Below are positions 8,626 to 17,827 of a DNA stretch of 64,000 nt, piece by piece. The stretch covers positions 62,001 to 126,000 of the forward strand of contig JAKVBG010000007.1 of NCBI GenBank assembly GCA_022447605.1. The letters are read 5' to 3'. The DNA comes from Mariniblastus sp. GTDB taxonomy: Bacteria > Planctomycetota > Planctomycetia > Pirellulales > Pirellulaceae. Each line of letters starts with the position of its first letter. The first letter of the stretch is position 1. The notes under the pieces were generated by a model. It saw only the letters and a list, made by a program, of their open reading frames with translations. It had not been told where the DNA came from and ran no database searches. Position numbers and translations under genes: made by a program.

Positions 8626-10038
8626 CTAGAAGTGAAACTGCATGCCGGTCAGCACGCTGAAGCCGTGGCGGTACCGCCCGTCCTGAGCGTTGTGAACCCG
8701 GTTTTCGATAAAGCCCGTATTGATCAGCTCCAGGTGCTGGTTGACCCGCCAGGTCAGCTGTCCCAGTCCCCGCCGGGTAACCGTATCGTGAATATGTCGG
8801 TTGCGGATCCAGTTTGGATCGTTTCCCGGGTCGGCGGCCGTCAGTGGTTGCGGGTGGAATTCACCGTATTCCAGTACGGCCGTCAAGCGCGGCGATTCGT
8901 AAATCAGGTTCAGGTATCCGCCCCAACCGACCGAAGGGTTGCTGTCCCCGTTGTTCATCTGCCGGTTGTAGAGGCTGCGGCCCCAGGTGATGTCGGCCAG
9001 GGTCAGGTTGGGGCGTCGCAGGCCGAATTGGTTGTAGATCCACTCGGTCGAGATCCGCCAGCGTCCCCGCCGCAGCATCAGATCAAAACCGGCGTAGTTG
9101 TTGTATTCTTTCTGCGTTTCACTGCCGATGCCATCCTGCCATTTCACGCTGACCCCCGCATTGCAGGGTTTCGTTTCGATACCGACCCGGGCACAGATCG
9201 CCTTGCTGGAATTGGTGTCCAGTCCATTGCTGCCGTTGGTGTAGGCGGTGGCCAGGCGCAGGCAGCCCGGCTGGTAGCGGATCTGCAGTCCCGTTTCCCG
9301 GTACAGGATGCACTCACTCCGAATGAACGGGGCATAGAAACGGTAGTTGGTCGTCCGGAAATTATTCGTTTGTGGGACGTAATAACGCCCAAAAGGCGTG
9401 ACGAAACGACCCAGATCGACCGCCCAGTTGTTGCGACCCACAGTCAGGAACAACTGGGACAGCTCGAATGTCTTGAGGTTCCGGAAGTTGTGAGCGAATG
9501 ACTCGCGTAGCTTGGGGTGAACCTCTGTCAGGAGGTTGTCGTCAAACGGCTGGTTCAAGTAGATCTCACCTGTGACCGAATGGGTCCAGTTGCCCCGCCG
9601 GTTGCTCCAGTGCATCAATGATTGGGCCTCGGCGGCAAACGTCTCTTCCTGGCCAGTGAATTCCCACCGCATGTCGGCGCTGTAATAAGCCCGGGCGGTG
9701 GCCCAGACGTCGAGCCGGTTGTTGCGGCAGGGCCGGAACCGAAACGACTGGCAACCGTAACCGAGTTGGTGTGGCGTGATCCAGTCACCGAAGCAGGTGG
9801 CAGCCGGGCAGCCATCACGGCTGTCCATTCGCCTGAGCGGCTGCACGATCGTTTCCAACGGTTCGACCGGGAGTTCCAGGCTGTCAGATCCGACCGGCAG
9901 CTCGTCGGCGGGTGCCAGGTCCTGGGCGACCAGCAGCCCGCTGCCACTGGCTGCGACTGCCAAGCAGATCAAGCACAGCACGAGCAGGCCGGGGGGGCCC
10001 AAGTGGCAGCGCGTTGGCAGGGGATCATTTCGCAGCAT
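8626..10038 (-). CDS. Porin-like outer-membrane beta-barrel protein
   Basis: 470 residues from the ATG at 10038. A signal peptide (LLVLCLICLAVAASGSG, ending near LLVAQ) precedes the mature protein. Amphipathic strands rich in Tyr, Trp, Arg and Asn run throughout (for example NWAVDLGRFVTPFGRYY), and the chain ends in GMQFHF, the terminal-Phe signature recognised by the barrel assembly machinery. I infer an outer-membrane channel or barrel; the substrate is unknown. Codons upstream of 10038 remain open to 10302 but encode no sensible leader. It is convergent with the ketosynthase-like gene across the 844-base gap. Confidence 0.75.
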   Translation of the reverse strand: MLRNDPLPTRCHLGPPGLLVLCLICLAVAASGSGLLVAQDLAPADELPVGSDSLELPVEPLETIVQPLRRMDSRDGCPAATCFGDWITPHQLGYGCQSFRFRPCRNNRLDVWATARAYYSADMRWEFTGQEETFAAEAQSLMHWSNRRGNWTHSVTGEIYLNQPFDDNLLTEVHPKLRESFAHNFRNLKTFELSQLFLTVGRNNWAVDLGRFVTPFGRYYVPQTNNFRTTNYRFYAPFIRSECILYRETGLQIRYQPGCLRLATAYTNGSNGLDTNSSKAICARVGIETKPCNAGVSVKWQDGIGSETQKEYNNYAGFDLMLRRGRWRISTEWIYNQFGLRRPNLTLADITWGRSLYNRQMNNGDSNPSVGWGGYLNLIYESPRLTAVLEYGEFHPQPLTAADPGNDPNWIRNRHIHDTVTRRGLGQLTWRVNQHLELINTGFIENRVHNAQDGRYRHGFSVLTGMQFHF

Positions 10039-10309
10039 GGAAGTCAATGGAAAATCGAGGTTGTGACGGTAGGCGAAAGATTTGCAGATATTCGGCTGGT
10101 TGGGAACGTACCGAACGAGACGCCTGTAACAGAATGATCGTCTAGGAAAACTTTCCGACTTGATCGACCCGCGGGCCGCTGGACCGTCCTGCCAGACAGA
10201 AATGCCTTTTGCAGTTTGCCTAATCGTTACCCCGGGAAAAGCCACGGAGCAGACGCCGCTAAAGATTGACAGATCGTCAGAGTTTACCAGTTGGTGGATC
10301 AATCCGTCG

Positions 10310-10738
10310 TTATTCGGCGATTTCCAGTCGTATTTCGGCAGCCGCCAGGACAGCCGCCTCGGCTGCCGGCGGATGGCCAGGTAATTCGACGTCGATCGTC
10401 AGATGGTTCCGTTCGACCAGCCAACCGGAAATGTCGGACCGCAGTCGCTCGGCCGGTTCGGCGCGGTTCAGAACGTGGTCATTCAGACGGACCTGGCCTG
10501 GCAGAGGGGCCAGCTCGACCACCAGGTAGACCGGCTGGCCTGCTTGCAGGCCGGTCGGTCGGTTGAAGTGGCGCTGGAGCTGGACGGTTCCCTTAAATTC
10601 GGGGCCCAGCGGCGCGGTCCAGTCGCCCGGCAGGCGACAGGAGAGCGGTTCAGGCTGAGGAGCCCCAGCTTCCTGCTGCAGGATCTGTATCTGCCAGGGG
10701 CCGTGCAATCGGATCGAGTGAAAGGTCGGATCGGACAT
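10310..10738 (-). CDS. Small beta-rich protein resembling a GH2 sugar-binding (jelly-roll) domain
   Basis: 142 residues from MSDPTF at 10738. The pattern of alternating hydrophobic strands (IRLHGPWQIQ, GTVQLQRHFNRP, VYLVVELAPLPGQVRLNDHV, NHLTIDVELPG) resembles the N-terminal galactose-binding-like domain of family 2 glycosidases standing alone. There is no signal peptide. The frame is open upstream to 10828, but that stretch runs through a terminator hairpin (10758-10792) and the end of the pseudopilin gene, so the short form is preferred. The function is not evident; the fold assignment is tentative. Confidence 0.6.
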   Translation of the reverse strand: MSDPTFHSIRLHGPWQIQILQQEAGAPQPEPLSCRLPGDWTAPLGPEFKGTVQLQRHFNRPTGLQAGQPVYLVVELAPLPGQVRLNDHVLNRAEPAERLRSDISGWLVERNHLTIDVELPGHPPAAEAAVLAAAEIRLEIAE

Positions 10739-10757
10739 CGATGTTCGCGGGAACCTG

Positions 10758-10792
10758 AAAAAAAAGACCGGCCGGCCTGTTGGCCGCCGGTC
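10758..10792 (-). terminator. Rho-independent terminator of the pseudopilin gene
   Basis: Read on the minus strand, GACCGGC-GGCC, loop AACA, GGCC-(G)-GCCGGTC is followed by eight T residues. It begins 22 bases after the stop at 10815 and separates this unit from the small gene at 10738. Confidence 0.85.
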
Positions 10793-10814
10793 ATTGTGTA
10801 CCGTGGGAAACTGA

Positions 10815-12245
10815 TTATTCCGGGACAAAACTGTGAACGACCGAGGCTTGGCGCACCTGCTTCGTGTTCTTTTCCACCAGGCGAAGCGAGACTTTCAGGC
10901 CTCGGATCGGGTGCGGGTAAGGGGGCATCGTCTCCCGCTCGGCCGTGTCATCCACGGCAATTTTACCTCCATCGTTCACGCCATTGGTTCCCTCATCGAT
11001 CAGGCTGTCATCATCCTGATCGAATCCATCAACTTCATAGACGGGCGTCCAAGTGTCATAGGCATGTTCGGTCAAAGAAAGGTTCAAGTAAAACGGGTAT
11101 GAAAGCCCCGAATCGGGATGGGGCGGGCTGCCAAACCAGCTGGCGCTACTCTCTAAGTGAGCCAAATCGACGAACGCGCCATAATGCGGGCTAGACGAGG
11201 GAAACGGTGTCTGGTTGGCAATCAATACGTCACCCGGCTCAATGACCAAGTTGTTGACCTCATTCACGGTGGCGTTCGGCGAGTAAACTCGCACGTCAAA
11301 GCCGGCGATATTGGTCAGTACGATGTCGTCACCCGAACGTACTTCGTTGGCCGCCATCTTGGAGTTGATTAAATTGAAGCGTTTTGTTTCAGTACGGCCA
11401 ACACCGTTGTCGTCGTAATCGTAAGATTGATGGGGAAAGCCATTAGCAGCATCAGAGTTGTCGAAAACGATATTGCAGTAGCGGTTACCGCGGTGCCCGA
11501 GGTCTTCCAGGGAATTGGCAACCATATTTGTCCCATCGAAGCGGGATGATATATCGCAGTAGCTGCGGAAGATGTTTTTGCGATCTTCTGGAGTGTTTGC
11601 CCGTTCCAGCACAGATGGATTCCAGGAGTTGTTTGGGTCGAACTTAGCATTGTCTAGGGGCGGCAGTGCCAGGTCGGGCCGAATCAGCAATACACGCCGG
11701 TAAACGGTGACCGATTCATCAAAATCAACCAAGCCATTCCCATTGCGGTCATCCCAGTCGGTCCACCAGATGATCTCCGCCATCGGGGATTCGACGATTT
11801 TGCCTTTCACAGAACTGCCATCTAAATAAAGCCACCTGCCTCGAAAAGGTTGTTCTGGCCGGTTGACCGTAAAACTGATGATGTCATCCACATCGCCGAG
11901 GTAAGAGTATTGTGCTTTGTTGGTGGTCACTGTCGATCCGGTCGCATCGCGGCGGGGGCCTTCGATGTATTCAAAGTAACCTTTGGGCAGCGCGGTTTGC
12001 GTCCACGGCTTCGGGTCGAGCGTGATCTGTTCCAGGTCGGATCGGAGCAGTTCCTGTGCGGCCCGCAGCTGGTTGGACATCTCGATCACGGCGCGGCTTT
12101 TCTGCATCGCTCCGCTGGCATACTTGAATGCTTCCATCATGGCGAACATCACGACCAGGGTCATCGTCATCGCAATCAGGACTTCGACGAGGGTCAAACC
12201 GGAGGGGCGGGCCAGGGGCGATCGGGCGAAGGGCGATCGAGTCAT
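10815..12245 (-). CDS. Type II secretion/type IV pilus pseudopilin-like protein (PulJ/PilW type)
   Basis: 476 residues from the ATG at 12245, which has an AGGAG ribosome site. A short basic leader precedes the prepilin peptidase and methylation motif (GLTLVEVLIAMTMTLVVMFAMM, shortened here: cleavage after G, E at +5). The mature N-terminal helix is followed by a long region with many strands and an Asp-rich segment (DGFDQDDDSLIDEGTNG) that resembles a calcium-binding loop. Minor pseudopilins cap the secretion pseudopilus; this one is much longer than PulJ, as often seen in planctomycetes. No other secretion genes are adjacent. Confidence 0.82.
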   Translation of the reverse strand: MTRSPFARSPLARPSGLTLVEVLIAMTMTLVVMFAMMEAFKYASGAMQKSRAVIEMSNQLRAAQELLRSDLEQITLDPKPWTQTALPKGYFEYIEGPRRDATGSTVTTNKAQYSYLGDVDDIISFTVNRPEQPFRGRWLYLDGSSVKGKIVESPMAEIIWWTDWDDRNGNGLVDFDESVTVYRRVLLIRPDLALPPLDNAKFDPNNSWNPSVLERANTPEDRKNIFRSYCDISSRFDGTNMVANSLEDLGHRGNRYCNIVFDNSDAANGFPHQSYDYDDNGVGRTETKRFNLINSKMAANEVRSGDDIVLTNIAGFDVRVYSPNATVNEVNNLVIEPGDVLIANQTPFPSSSPHYGAFVDLAHLESSASWFGSPPHPDSGLSYPFYLNLSLTEHAYDTWTPVYEVDGFDQDDDSLIDEGTNGVNDGGKIAVDDTAERETMPPYPHPIRGLKVSLRLVEKNTKQVRQASVVHSFVPE

Positions 12246-13078
12246 CGAGGTACTCCTATCAGGCAGGTCGGTTGTGGCGGACGCCACGCTTGTCAGCGAT
12301 CGAGAAAAGGGGACTGCAACCACAGCCCATCGGGTGACCGCAACAGGTTAGATTACCAAGTTAAATTATAAGAAGTCGGGGCAAAAGGCGAGTCCGAATT
12401 TTACCCCGTTCCCCCGCATTGTACACGTTTATTTGACGTTTACCCCGTTTCTATCGGCAAAACGCGTTGTTTGAGCGAAGCCGTTTATGGAAACCTGGGT
12501 TTTTTGAGCCCGAAAAGGGGACCCCGGACCTTGGGCGGACTGCCTCCCCTGGGGACAGTTTTCGCTTGGCTGGCGAGCCAGCAGCGACCCCTGTCGATCG
12601 CCTTGGCCTCCGGAGGGAACCCCAGAAACCAATTGTCCGGTAATATCATGCCTCCCGCTGCCGGTCTGTGCTACAAGCGGGCTCTTCCCCCTGCGGGTCC
12701 TCCCGTTTACCTCATCTGCCCTCCCGGCGACCCCCTTAACTGGAAAACTGTCGCTTTTCCATACAGCTGACCCAGCTTCGACCCCCTTTCAAGATAATGT
12801 GGTCGCCAAAGGGGCAAAATCTCTTTTCCACCCCAGCGGCAGCGCGATAAACTATGTTTATTGAAACGGGACAGGGTTGAATGGCGGTAGTCCAAGCAGG
12901 CCAATCTCGGGCGGAACGCAATACGATCGTTTTCGTCTCGGGCTTGTCATTGAGTGCTTGCGACTTGGGGTATCGCGTCACAAACGGCTTACGGATTGGC
13001 ACATCGACGGCGAACGGATCGCAGTTTGAGCAGCGACCTTTTCCCTGGTTGTGTCGATTCACCTTTCAGGAATCCGTA
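12246..13078. other. 833-base divergent intergenic region
   Basis: It separates the minus-strand pseudopilin from the plus-strand TPR operon and must contain both promoters. I see an 11-base direct repeat TTTACCCCGTT at 12400-12410 and 12439-12449, upstream of the pseudopilin gene. The open frame running into the TPR gene from 12881 lacks a protein-like leader. No RNA gene was recognised. Confidence 0.5.
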
Positions 13079-16000
13079 ATGCTTGGTTTGAAAATGGGAG
13101 CACAGGGTGTTCCATCTGTCTTGGCGTTTTGCCTGTTGACCTGGGCTCTGCTCCCGGTTGCCACCGCCATTTCCCAGGACGACACGGCTGTCTACCCGCT
13201 ATTGCAGACGGCGGCCAACGCGCAGAAGGCGGGTGATTTTCAGATCGCCCTTTCCCAATACGAGCAGGTCTTTCAGGATCACGCCGACAGCCCGGAGGTC
13301 GGCAAGGCGTATTACAACGCCGGGGTTTGCGCGGTGGAACTGGGCCAGTTTGAAAAAGCGTCTGCCTACCTGGCCAAGGCAGGCGAAACATTGGGAGAGG
13401 CCCGCGCCGTCTTGCTGCCGCAATCCCGATTGTTGCTCGGATTTGCCCAGTTGCGATGGGGCAAGCAGCTTGCGGGCGAGTCGGGCGAAAAGTCGCAGCA
13501 GCAACTGGTCGCAGCCGTTAAGAGTCTGGACGACCTGATCGGCGAGCACCCGGAGTTTGCCGATATTGACCAGGCGTACTTCTTCAAGGCGGATGCGCAG
13601 GATACCTTGCAACAACTCGACCAGGCCAAGGCGACTTACCAGCAAATGCTCGCTCTGCCCAAGGTTCAATTCAAGCAGGACGGCCTATTCTCCCTCGGTA
13701 ACCTGCACGAACGGACGGGGCAGCTGGACCAGGCGCTCGCCCTTTATCGACAGTTCCTGTCCGAGGATCCGCAACATCCGTCGGCCACCGAAGTCCAGTT
13801 TCGCCTGGCGGAAACGTTGAACCAATCGGCGATGAAAGCCGAGGCGAACGGGCAGACCGAGTTGGCGCAGCAGGCTTACCAGCAGGCTGAGCCCGTTTAC
13901 CAGGTCGTGATCGACGCACAGGTCGACCGGCTGTCGACCGAGGCGCTGTTCCAGCAGGCGATGGTCGTCAGTCGCCAGCGGGACTATGCCCGCTCGGCCG
14001 AGCTTTTTTCGCAGGTAGCGAAGTTGCCGGGCATTGGCCAGCCGGTTCGCGCCCTGACCTACGCCGGGCGGGACTACCTGCGGTCGGGCCAGGGAGCCTT
14101 GGCTGAGACCAGTCTGGAGCAGGCGATCGGCCTGGAGGGACCTTACGCGGCTGAGGCGGCGCACTGGCTGGCCAAGACCCACTTGCAAAACAACCAGTAT
14201 GAAAAAGCGTTTGCCGTGGCCCACCCGTGGATCGCGAAGACGGGGGACCCGCAGCTCCAGGTCCCATTGATTTTGGATGCGGCCGATGCGGCGTATGGCA
14301 GCAGTGCCCGTCGCAAAGCATCGGTCGATCTGTACCTGCGAGTGGTCAACGAGTTCGGTCAGCACCCGCTGGTGCCCACAGCCCTCTACAATGCGGCGTA
14401 TGCGGCGATGGAAGTGGGCGACTTGGCTCGGGCGATCGAGTTGACCGAGCAGTTCGAATCGAAATTCCCTCAGGACAGTTTCCTGCCAGACACACTGGAA
14501 GTCCGCGGTGATACGTTGTTGCTGACCCAGGATCCGGCCCGGGCCGAAGTGACGTTCCGCCAGTTGGCGACCGCTTACCCTGACCACGCCAAGCGAAACC
14601 TGTGGGTGGTGCGGGCCGGGTTGGCCGGCTACCTGCAGGGGAAGGATCAGCAGGTGATCGATTGGCTGGAAGGGTCGATCGAGCAACTCCAGGCCGGACC
14701 GGTGCAGGCCGAAGCGTGGCACTGGATCGGCTCCAGTTATTTCCGACTGGGCCAGCCCCAGGCGGCCATCCAGGCCCTCGGCTCGAGCCGCACGGCCAAC
14801 ACCGACTGGCGGCGGGCTGACGAAACGCTGCTGACTCTCTCCCGCGCCTGTCAGGCGGACGAGCAGGTGGAACTGGCCAAGTCGACCGCAAAACAGCTGT
14901 TGGAGACGTACCCCGCTTCCCCCTTGCGGGCGGAGGCCCAGTATCGACTGGCCGAGTACGCCTACGCCCAGGGAGCCTTCGCCGAGGCCCAGTCCGAATA
15001 CCGGGCCGTCACGGCCCAGCATGCCGAATCGAAATTTGTTCCCTTTGCCCTCTATGGCCAGGGCTGGTCCCAGGTCCAACAGGAAGACCTGGCCGGCGCG
15101 ATCGGGACGTTTTCCGAGTTGATCGATCAGTACCCCCAACACTCGTTGACCCAACAGGCGCTGATGGGGCGGGCGACCAGCCTGCGTCGAAATGGCCGGG
15201 CGGCCGAGTCGGTTGCCGATGTCAAGCGAGCCTTGGAGACGGAGGGCAATCTGCCCAAGGTCGATCTGCTGTACGAACTCGGTTTGGCGCAAATTGAGCA
15301 ACAGGACTGGAAACAGGTCGCCCAGACATTTCGTGAACTGGTGGAACGGGTGCCCGACGGGGAGCGGACCGACCAGTTTTATTACGAGCTGGCCTGGGCC
15401 CTCAAGTCGGACAACCAGTCCGACGCGGCGGCGGCCGAATTTTTGAACCTGGCAACCCGCTTTCCCGACAGCCAGCAGGCGGCCGAGGCAAATTTTCACG
15501 TGGCCCAGAGCGCCTATGAACAGCAGGACTTTGCCCGGGCAATCCAGCATTATGTCAACAGCCTGAAGACCGGTCAGGATCCTGCTCTCCAGGAAAAAGC
15601 GACCTACAAACTGGCCTGGTCCCACTACAAGCAGGGCAATTTCCAGACCTCCCAGGACTGGTTTGCCAAACAGGTCGAGCAGTTCAAGGAAGGACCGTTG
15701 TACGCGGACGGCCTGTTTATGGTGTCGGAATCACTCTACAAGCTGCGCGACCACGATTCCGCTTTTCAGGCCTACCGGGTGGCCAAACCTGTGGTCGATG
15801 CGTCTGCCTCCGTCTCGCCGGAAGTTCGGCACCTGACGATGTTGCACGGTGGTCAGAGTGCCAATCAGGCGAAGAAGTACAGCGAAGCGATCGAGTTCAT
15901 GAAACCGATTATCGAGGGCCAGGCAGAGGAACGTCTGAAACAGGATGCGTACCTGCAGATCGGGATCGCCCATGCCGGGCTCAAGCAGCCGAGCGAGGCG

Positions 16001-16366
16001 GTGGAATGCTGGGAGCAGGCGGCGCGGAACCTGGGCGAGACGGGTGCCCATGCCCGTTGCATGCTGGGCGACCAGTTATTTACGGACAAGAAATTTGAGG
16101 AAGCCATCACGCAGTTCAAGCTGACGTTTTACGGTTACGGGGGTACCTCAGCGGCCCCCGAGGTACAGGCCTGGCAGGCGTATGCTGCCTACGAGGCGGC
16201 CCGCTGCCGGGTCGTCCAAATCGGGACCGCCGGTACGGCCGAAGCCCAGCAGAAATTCAAGACGGAAGCGATCAAACACTTCGAGTTTCTGATTGAAAAT
16301 TATCCTGATGATCGTTTGGCCGCGCAAGCCTCGAAAGAATTGGAAAAGTTACTCGGTTCGCAATAG
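13079..16366 (+). CDS. Secreted tetratricopeptide-repeat protein
   Basis: 1095 residues from the ATG at 13079 (CAGGA upstream). A signal peptide (VLAFCLLTWALLPVATA) is followed by nearly continuous TPR-like helical pairs to the end, rich in the spacing A-x-Y-x-x-A and in Gln, Ala and Leu; many units begin with forms like YPQHSLTQQALMGRA. TPR arrays bind peptides or scaffold complexes. It is the first gene of a four-gene run with ExbB, ExbD and a TonB-like-anchored giant, 48 bases upstream of exbB, so a periplasmic scaffold for an energised envelope machine is the simplest inference. The upstream in-frame codons from 12881 are unlikely to be translated. Confidence 0.88.
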   Translation: MLGLKMGAQGVPSVLAFCLLTWALLPVATAISQDDTAVYPLLQTAANAQKAGDFQIALSQYEQVFQDHADSPEVGKAYYNAGVCAVELGQFEKASAYLAKAGETLGEARAVLLPQSRLLLGFAQLRWGKQLAGESGEKSQQQLVAAVKSLDDLIGEHPEFADIDQAYFFKADAQDTLQQLDQAKATYQQMLALPKVQFKQDGLFSLGNLHERTGQLDQALALYRQFLSEDPQHPSATEVQFRLAETLNQSAMKAEANGQTELAQQAYQQAEPVYQVVIDAQVDRLSTEALFQQAMVVSRQRDYARSAELFSQVAKLPGIGQPVRALTYAGRDYLRSGQGALAETSLEQAIGLEGPYAAEAAHWLAKTHLQNNQYEKAFAVAHPWIAKTGDPQLQVPLILDAADAAYGSSARRKASVDLYLRVVNEFGQHPLVPTALYNAAYAAMEVGDLARAIELTEQFESKFPQDSFLPDTLEVRGDTLLLTQDPARAEVTFRQLATAYPDHAKRNLWVVRAGLAGYLQGKDQQVIDWLEGSIEQLQAGPVQAEAWHWIGSSYFRLGQPQAAIQALGSSRTANTDWRRADETLLTLSRACQADEQVELAKSTAKQLLETYPASPLRAEAQYRLAEYAYAQGAFAEAQSEYRAVTAQHAESKFVPFALYGQGWSQVQQEDLAGAIGTFSELIDQYPQHSLTQQALMGRATSLRRNGRAAESVADVKRALETEGNLPKVDLLYELGLAQIEQQDWKQVAQTFRELVERVPDGERTDQFYYELAWALKSDNQSDAAAAEFLNLATRFPDSQQAAEANFHVAQSAYEQQDFARAIQHYVNSLKTGQDPALQEKATYKLAWSHYKQGNFQTSQDWFAKQVEQFKEGPLYADGLFMVSESLYKLRDHDSAFQAYRVAKPVVDASASVSPEVRHLTMLHGGQSANQAKKYSEAIEFMKPIIEGQAEERLKQDAYLQIGIAHAGLKQPSEAVECWEQAARNLGETGAHARCMLGDQLFTDKKFEEAITQFKLTFYGYGGTSAAPEVQAWQAYAAYEAARCRVVQIGTAGTAEAQQKFKTEAIKHFEFLIENYPDDRLAAQASKELEKLLGSQ

Positions 16367-16414
16367 ACAAGGCGACCTGGAGTGGCCGTGGAATCGGATG
16401 TTTGGGAGTGATAC

Positions 16415-17392
16415 ATGATCAATCACCTTGGTGTGCGTATTGGCCATCGCTGGCCAGTGGTATGGCTGGCTTTGTGGATCTTTGTCGGTTCCATTTTGGC
16501 CCAGGCGGCCCACGCCCAGGATGCCGCCCAGGATGCCCCCCTGGATGCGGGGCCCCAGCCGGCGGCCGCGACCGAGGACGGGCTCGCCGAGGCGGGCGAC
16601 GAGGCGGGCGACGAGGCTGAGGCCGGGGAGAGGGTCGTCCCGCGGGGGATCAATTTCCTGGTGTTGCTGACCAAGGGGGGCTGGTTCATGATCCCCCTGG
16701 CCATCCTCTCGGTGGTCGTGGTGATGATCGGCCTGGAGCGGTTGCTGGCCCTGCGGCGGGAGCGGGTTTTCCCCCAACCGCTGATCGACCGTCTGGCCGA
16801 AATGAGTATGGAGCCGGGCGGGCTCGACCCCCGCAAAGCGTACCAGGTCTGCCAGCAGTACCCCTCGTCGGCCAGCCAGGTCCTGCGTTCCATGCTGATC
16901 AAGGTTGGTCGCCCCCAGGTGGAAATTGAAAACGCCGTGGTCGAATCGAGCCAGCGCGAAGCGACCCGGCTCAGCCAACCCGGATCGTGGCTCAGCCTGG
17001 CGGCCGCCATTGCTCCCTTGATCGGCCTGCTGGGAACTGTCTGGGGCATCACCCAGGCCTTTTACGACACGACCCAGATGGTGGCTGGAGAGAACCGGGC
17101 CGAGGTTTTGGCCCAGGGTATTTACACCGCCCTGGTGACGACACTCTGCGGGTTGATGATCGCCATCCCGGCTGCCATCCTCTCCCACTTTTTTGAAAAC
17201 CGCGTGCTGTTATTGATGAACGAGATTGAAGAGATGATTTTCAACCTCTTGCCGCAGGTTGAGCGTTACGAGGGAAAACTGCGATTCAGTTCCGAGCCGG
17301 CCGGTTCTGCCCAGGTGGAGAGCCAGGCCGCCCCGAGCCAGGTGAAACCGGCCGTGCCGCGGCCTGAGCGTCGCGGCCCCGTCACCCCGTAA
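16415..17392 (+). CDS. exbB: ExbB/TolQ/MotA-family proton channel subunit with N-terminal signal and acidic linker
   Basis: 325 residues. A cleavable-looking signal (WLALWIFVGSILAQAAHA) is followed by an Asp/Ala/Glu-rich linker with short repeats (about 40-70) and then the three-helix ExbB core: helix one at about 85-108, and the signature pair in the C-terminal half (GSWLSLAAAIAPLIGLLGTV, then TALVTTLCGLMIAIPAAI). ExbB pentamers surround ExbD dimers and use the proton gradient to drive TonB- or TolA-type proteins. It starts after GGGAGTG and is 14 bases upstream of exbD. The extended N-terminus is longer than in E. coli ExbB. Confidence 0.93.
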   Translation: MINHLGVRIGHRWPVVWLALWIFVGSILAQAAHAQDAAQDAPLDAGPQPAAATEDGLAEAGDEAGDEAEAGERVVPRGINFLVLLTKGGWFMIPLAILSVVVVMIGLERLLALRRERVFPQPLIDRLAEMSMEPGGLDPRKAYQVCQQYPSSASQVLRSMLIKVGRPQVEIENAVVESSQREATRLSQPGSWLSLAAAIAPLIGLLGTVWGITQAFYDTTQMVAGENRAEVLAQGIYTALVTTLCGLMIAIPAAILSHFFENRVLLLMNEIEEMIFNLLPQVERYEGKLRFSSEPAGSAQVESQAAPSQVKPAVPRPERRGPVTP

Positions 17393-17406
17393 TCAGGAGT
17401 ACTCAA

Positions 17407-17817
17407 ATGGCTGTCAAACTGAAACGACCGAGCGCCGTTGGCGCATTGAGCATTACACCCCTGATCGATGTGGTATTCCTGTTGTTGATTTTCTTCCTGG
17501 TCGCCACCCGCTTTTCCGAAGAAGAACGGCAGCTGGAACTGGACCTGCCCGAAGCGACCGAAGCTTTGCCGGCCGCCGTGCAACCGAATGAAATCGTGGT
17601 CAATATTGACGCCCGCGGCCAGTACTACATTGAAGGGAAGTTTCGCCAGCTGGAGCAGGTCGAACAGATTCTCCGCCGCGCCCAGACCAACAACCCACTA
17701 TCACAAACCGTGGTTATCCGGGCCGACAAGGCCGCCGATTGGAAGTTTGTCCTGACGGCTTTCAACCTCTGTAAAAAAGTAGGGATCCAGGAGTATACGG
17801 CCACCACCGACGACTGA
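17407..17817 (+). CDS. exbD: ExbD/TolR-family protein
   Basis: 136 residues with a short basic N-terminus, then one transmembrane helix carrying the family's proton-relay aspartate (ITPLIDVVFLLLIFFLVATR), then the periplasmic domain ending in the usual strand and helix (QTVVIRADKAADWKFVLTAF). A CAGGAG ribosome site precedes the ATG. ExbD couples proton flow through ExbB to movement of an anchored periplasmic protein; the candidate partner here is encoded 10 bases downstream. Confidence 0.94.
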   Translation: MAVKLKRPSAVGALSITPLIDVVFLLLIFFLVATRFSEEERQLELDLPEATEALPAAVQPNEIVVNIDARGQYYIEGKFRQLEQVEQILRRAQTNNPLSQTVVIRADKAADWKFVLTAFNLCKKVGIQEYTATTDD

Positions 17818-17827
17818 ACGTAATGCC

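Noticed and set aside
8428-9501. A 357-codon plus-strand frame opposite the porin-like gene
   Set aside because: The minus-strand frame has a signal peptide, barrel strands and terminal Phe; the plus frame has none of these.
12736-13062. Minus-strand frame of 108 codons in the gap before the TPR operon
   Set aside because: Cysteine and tryptophan pattern suggests chance. No ribosome site and it would overlap the TPR leader.
13685-15625. A 646-codon open frame on the minus strand, antisense to the TPR gene
   Set aside because: It has the repetitive Gly/Leu/Arg/Val/Gln composition of a GC-biased complement of TPR codons, no family signature, and lies wholly inside a well-supported gene.
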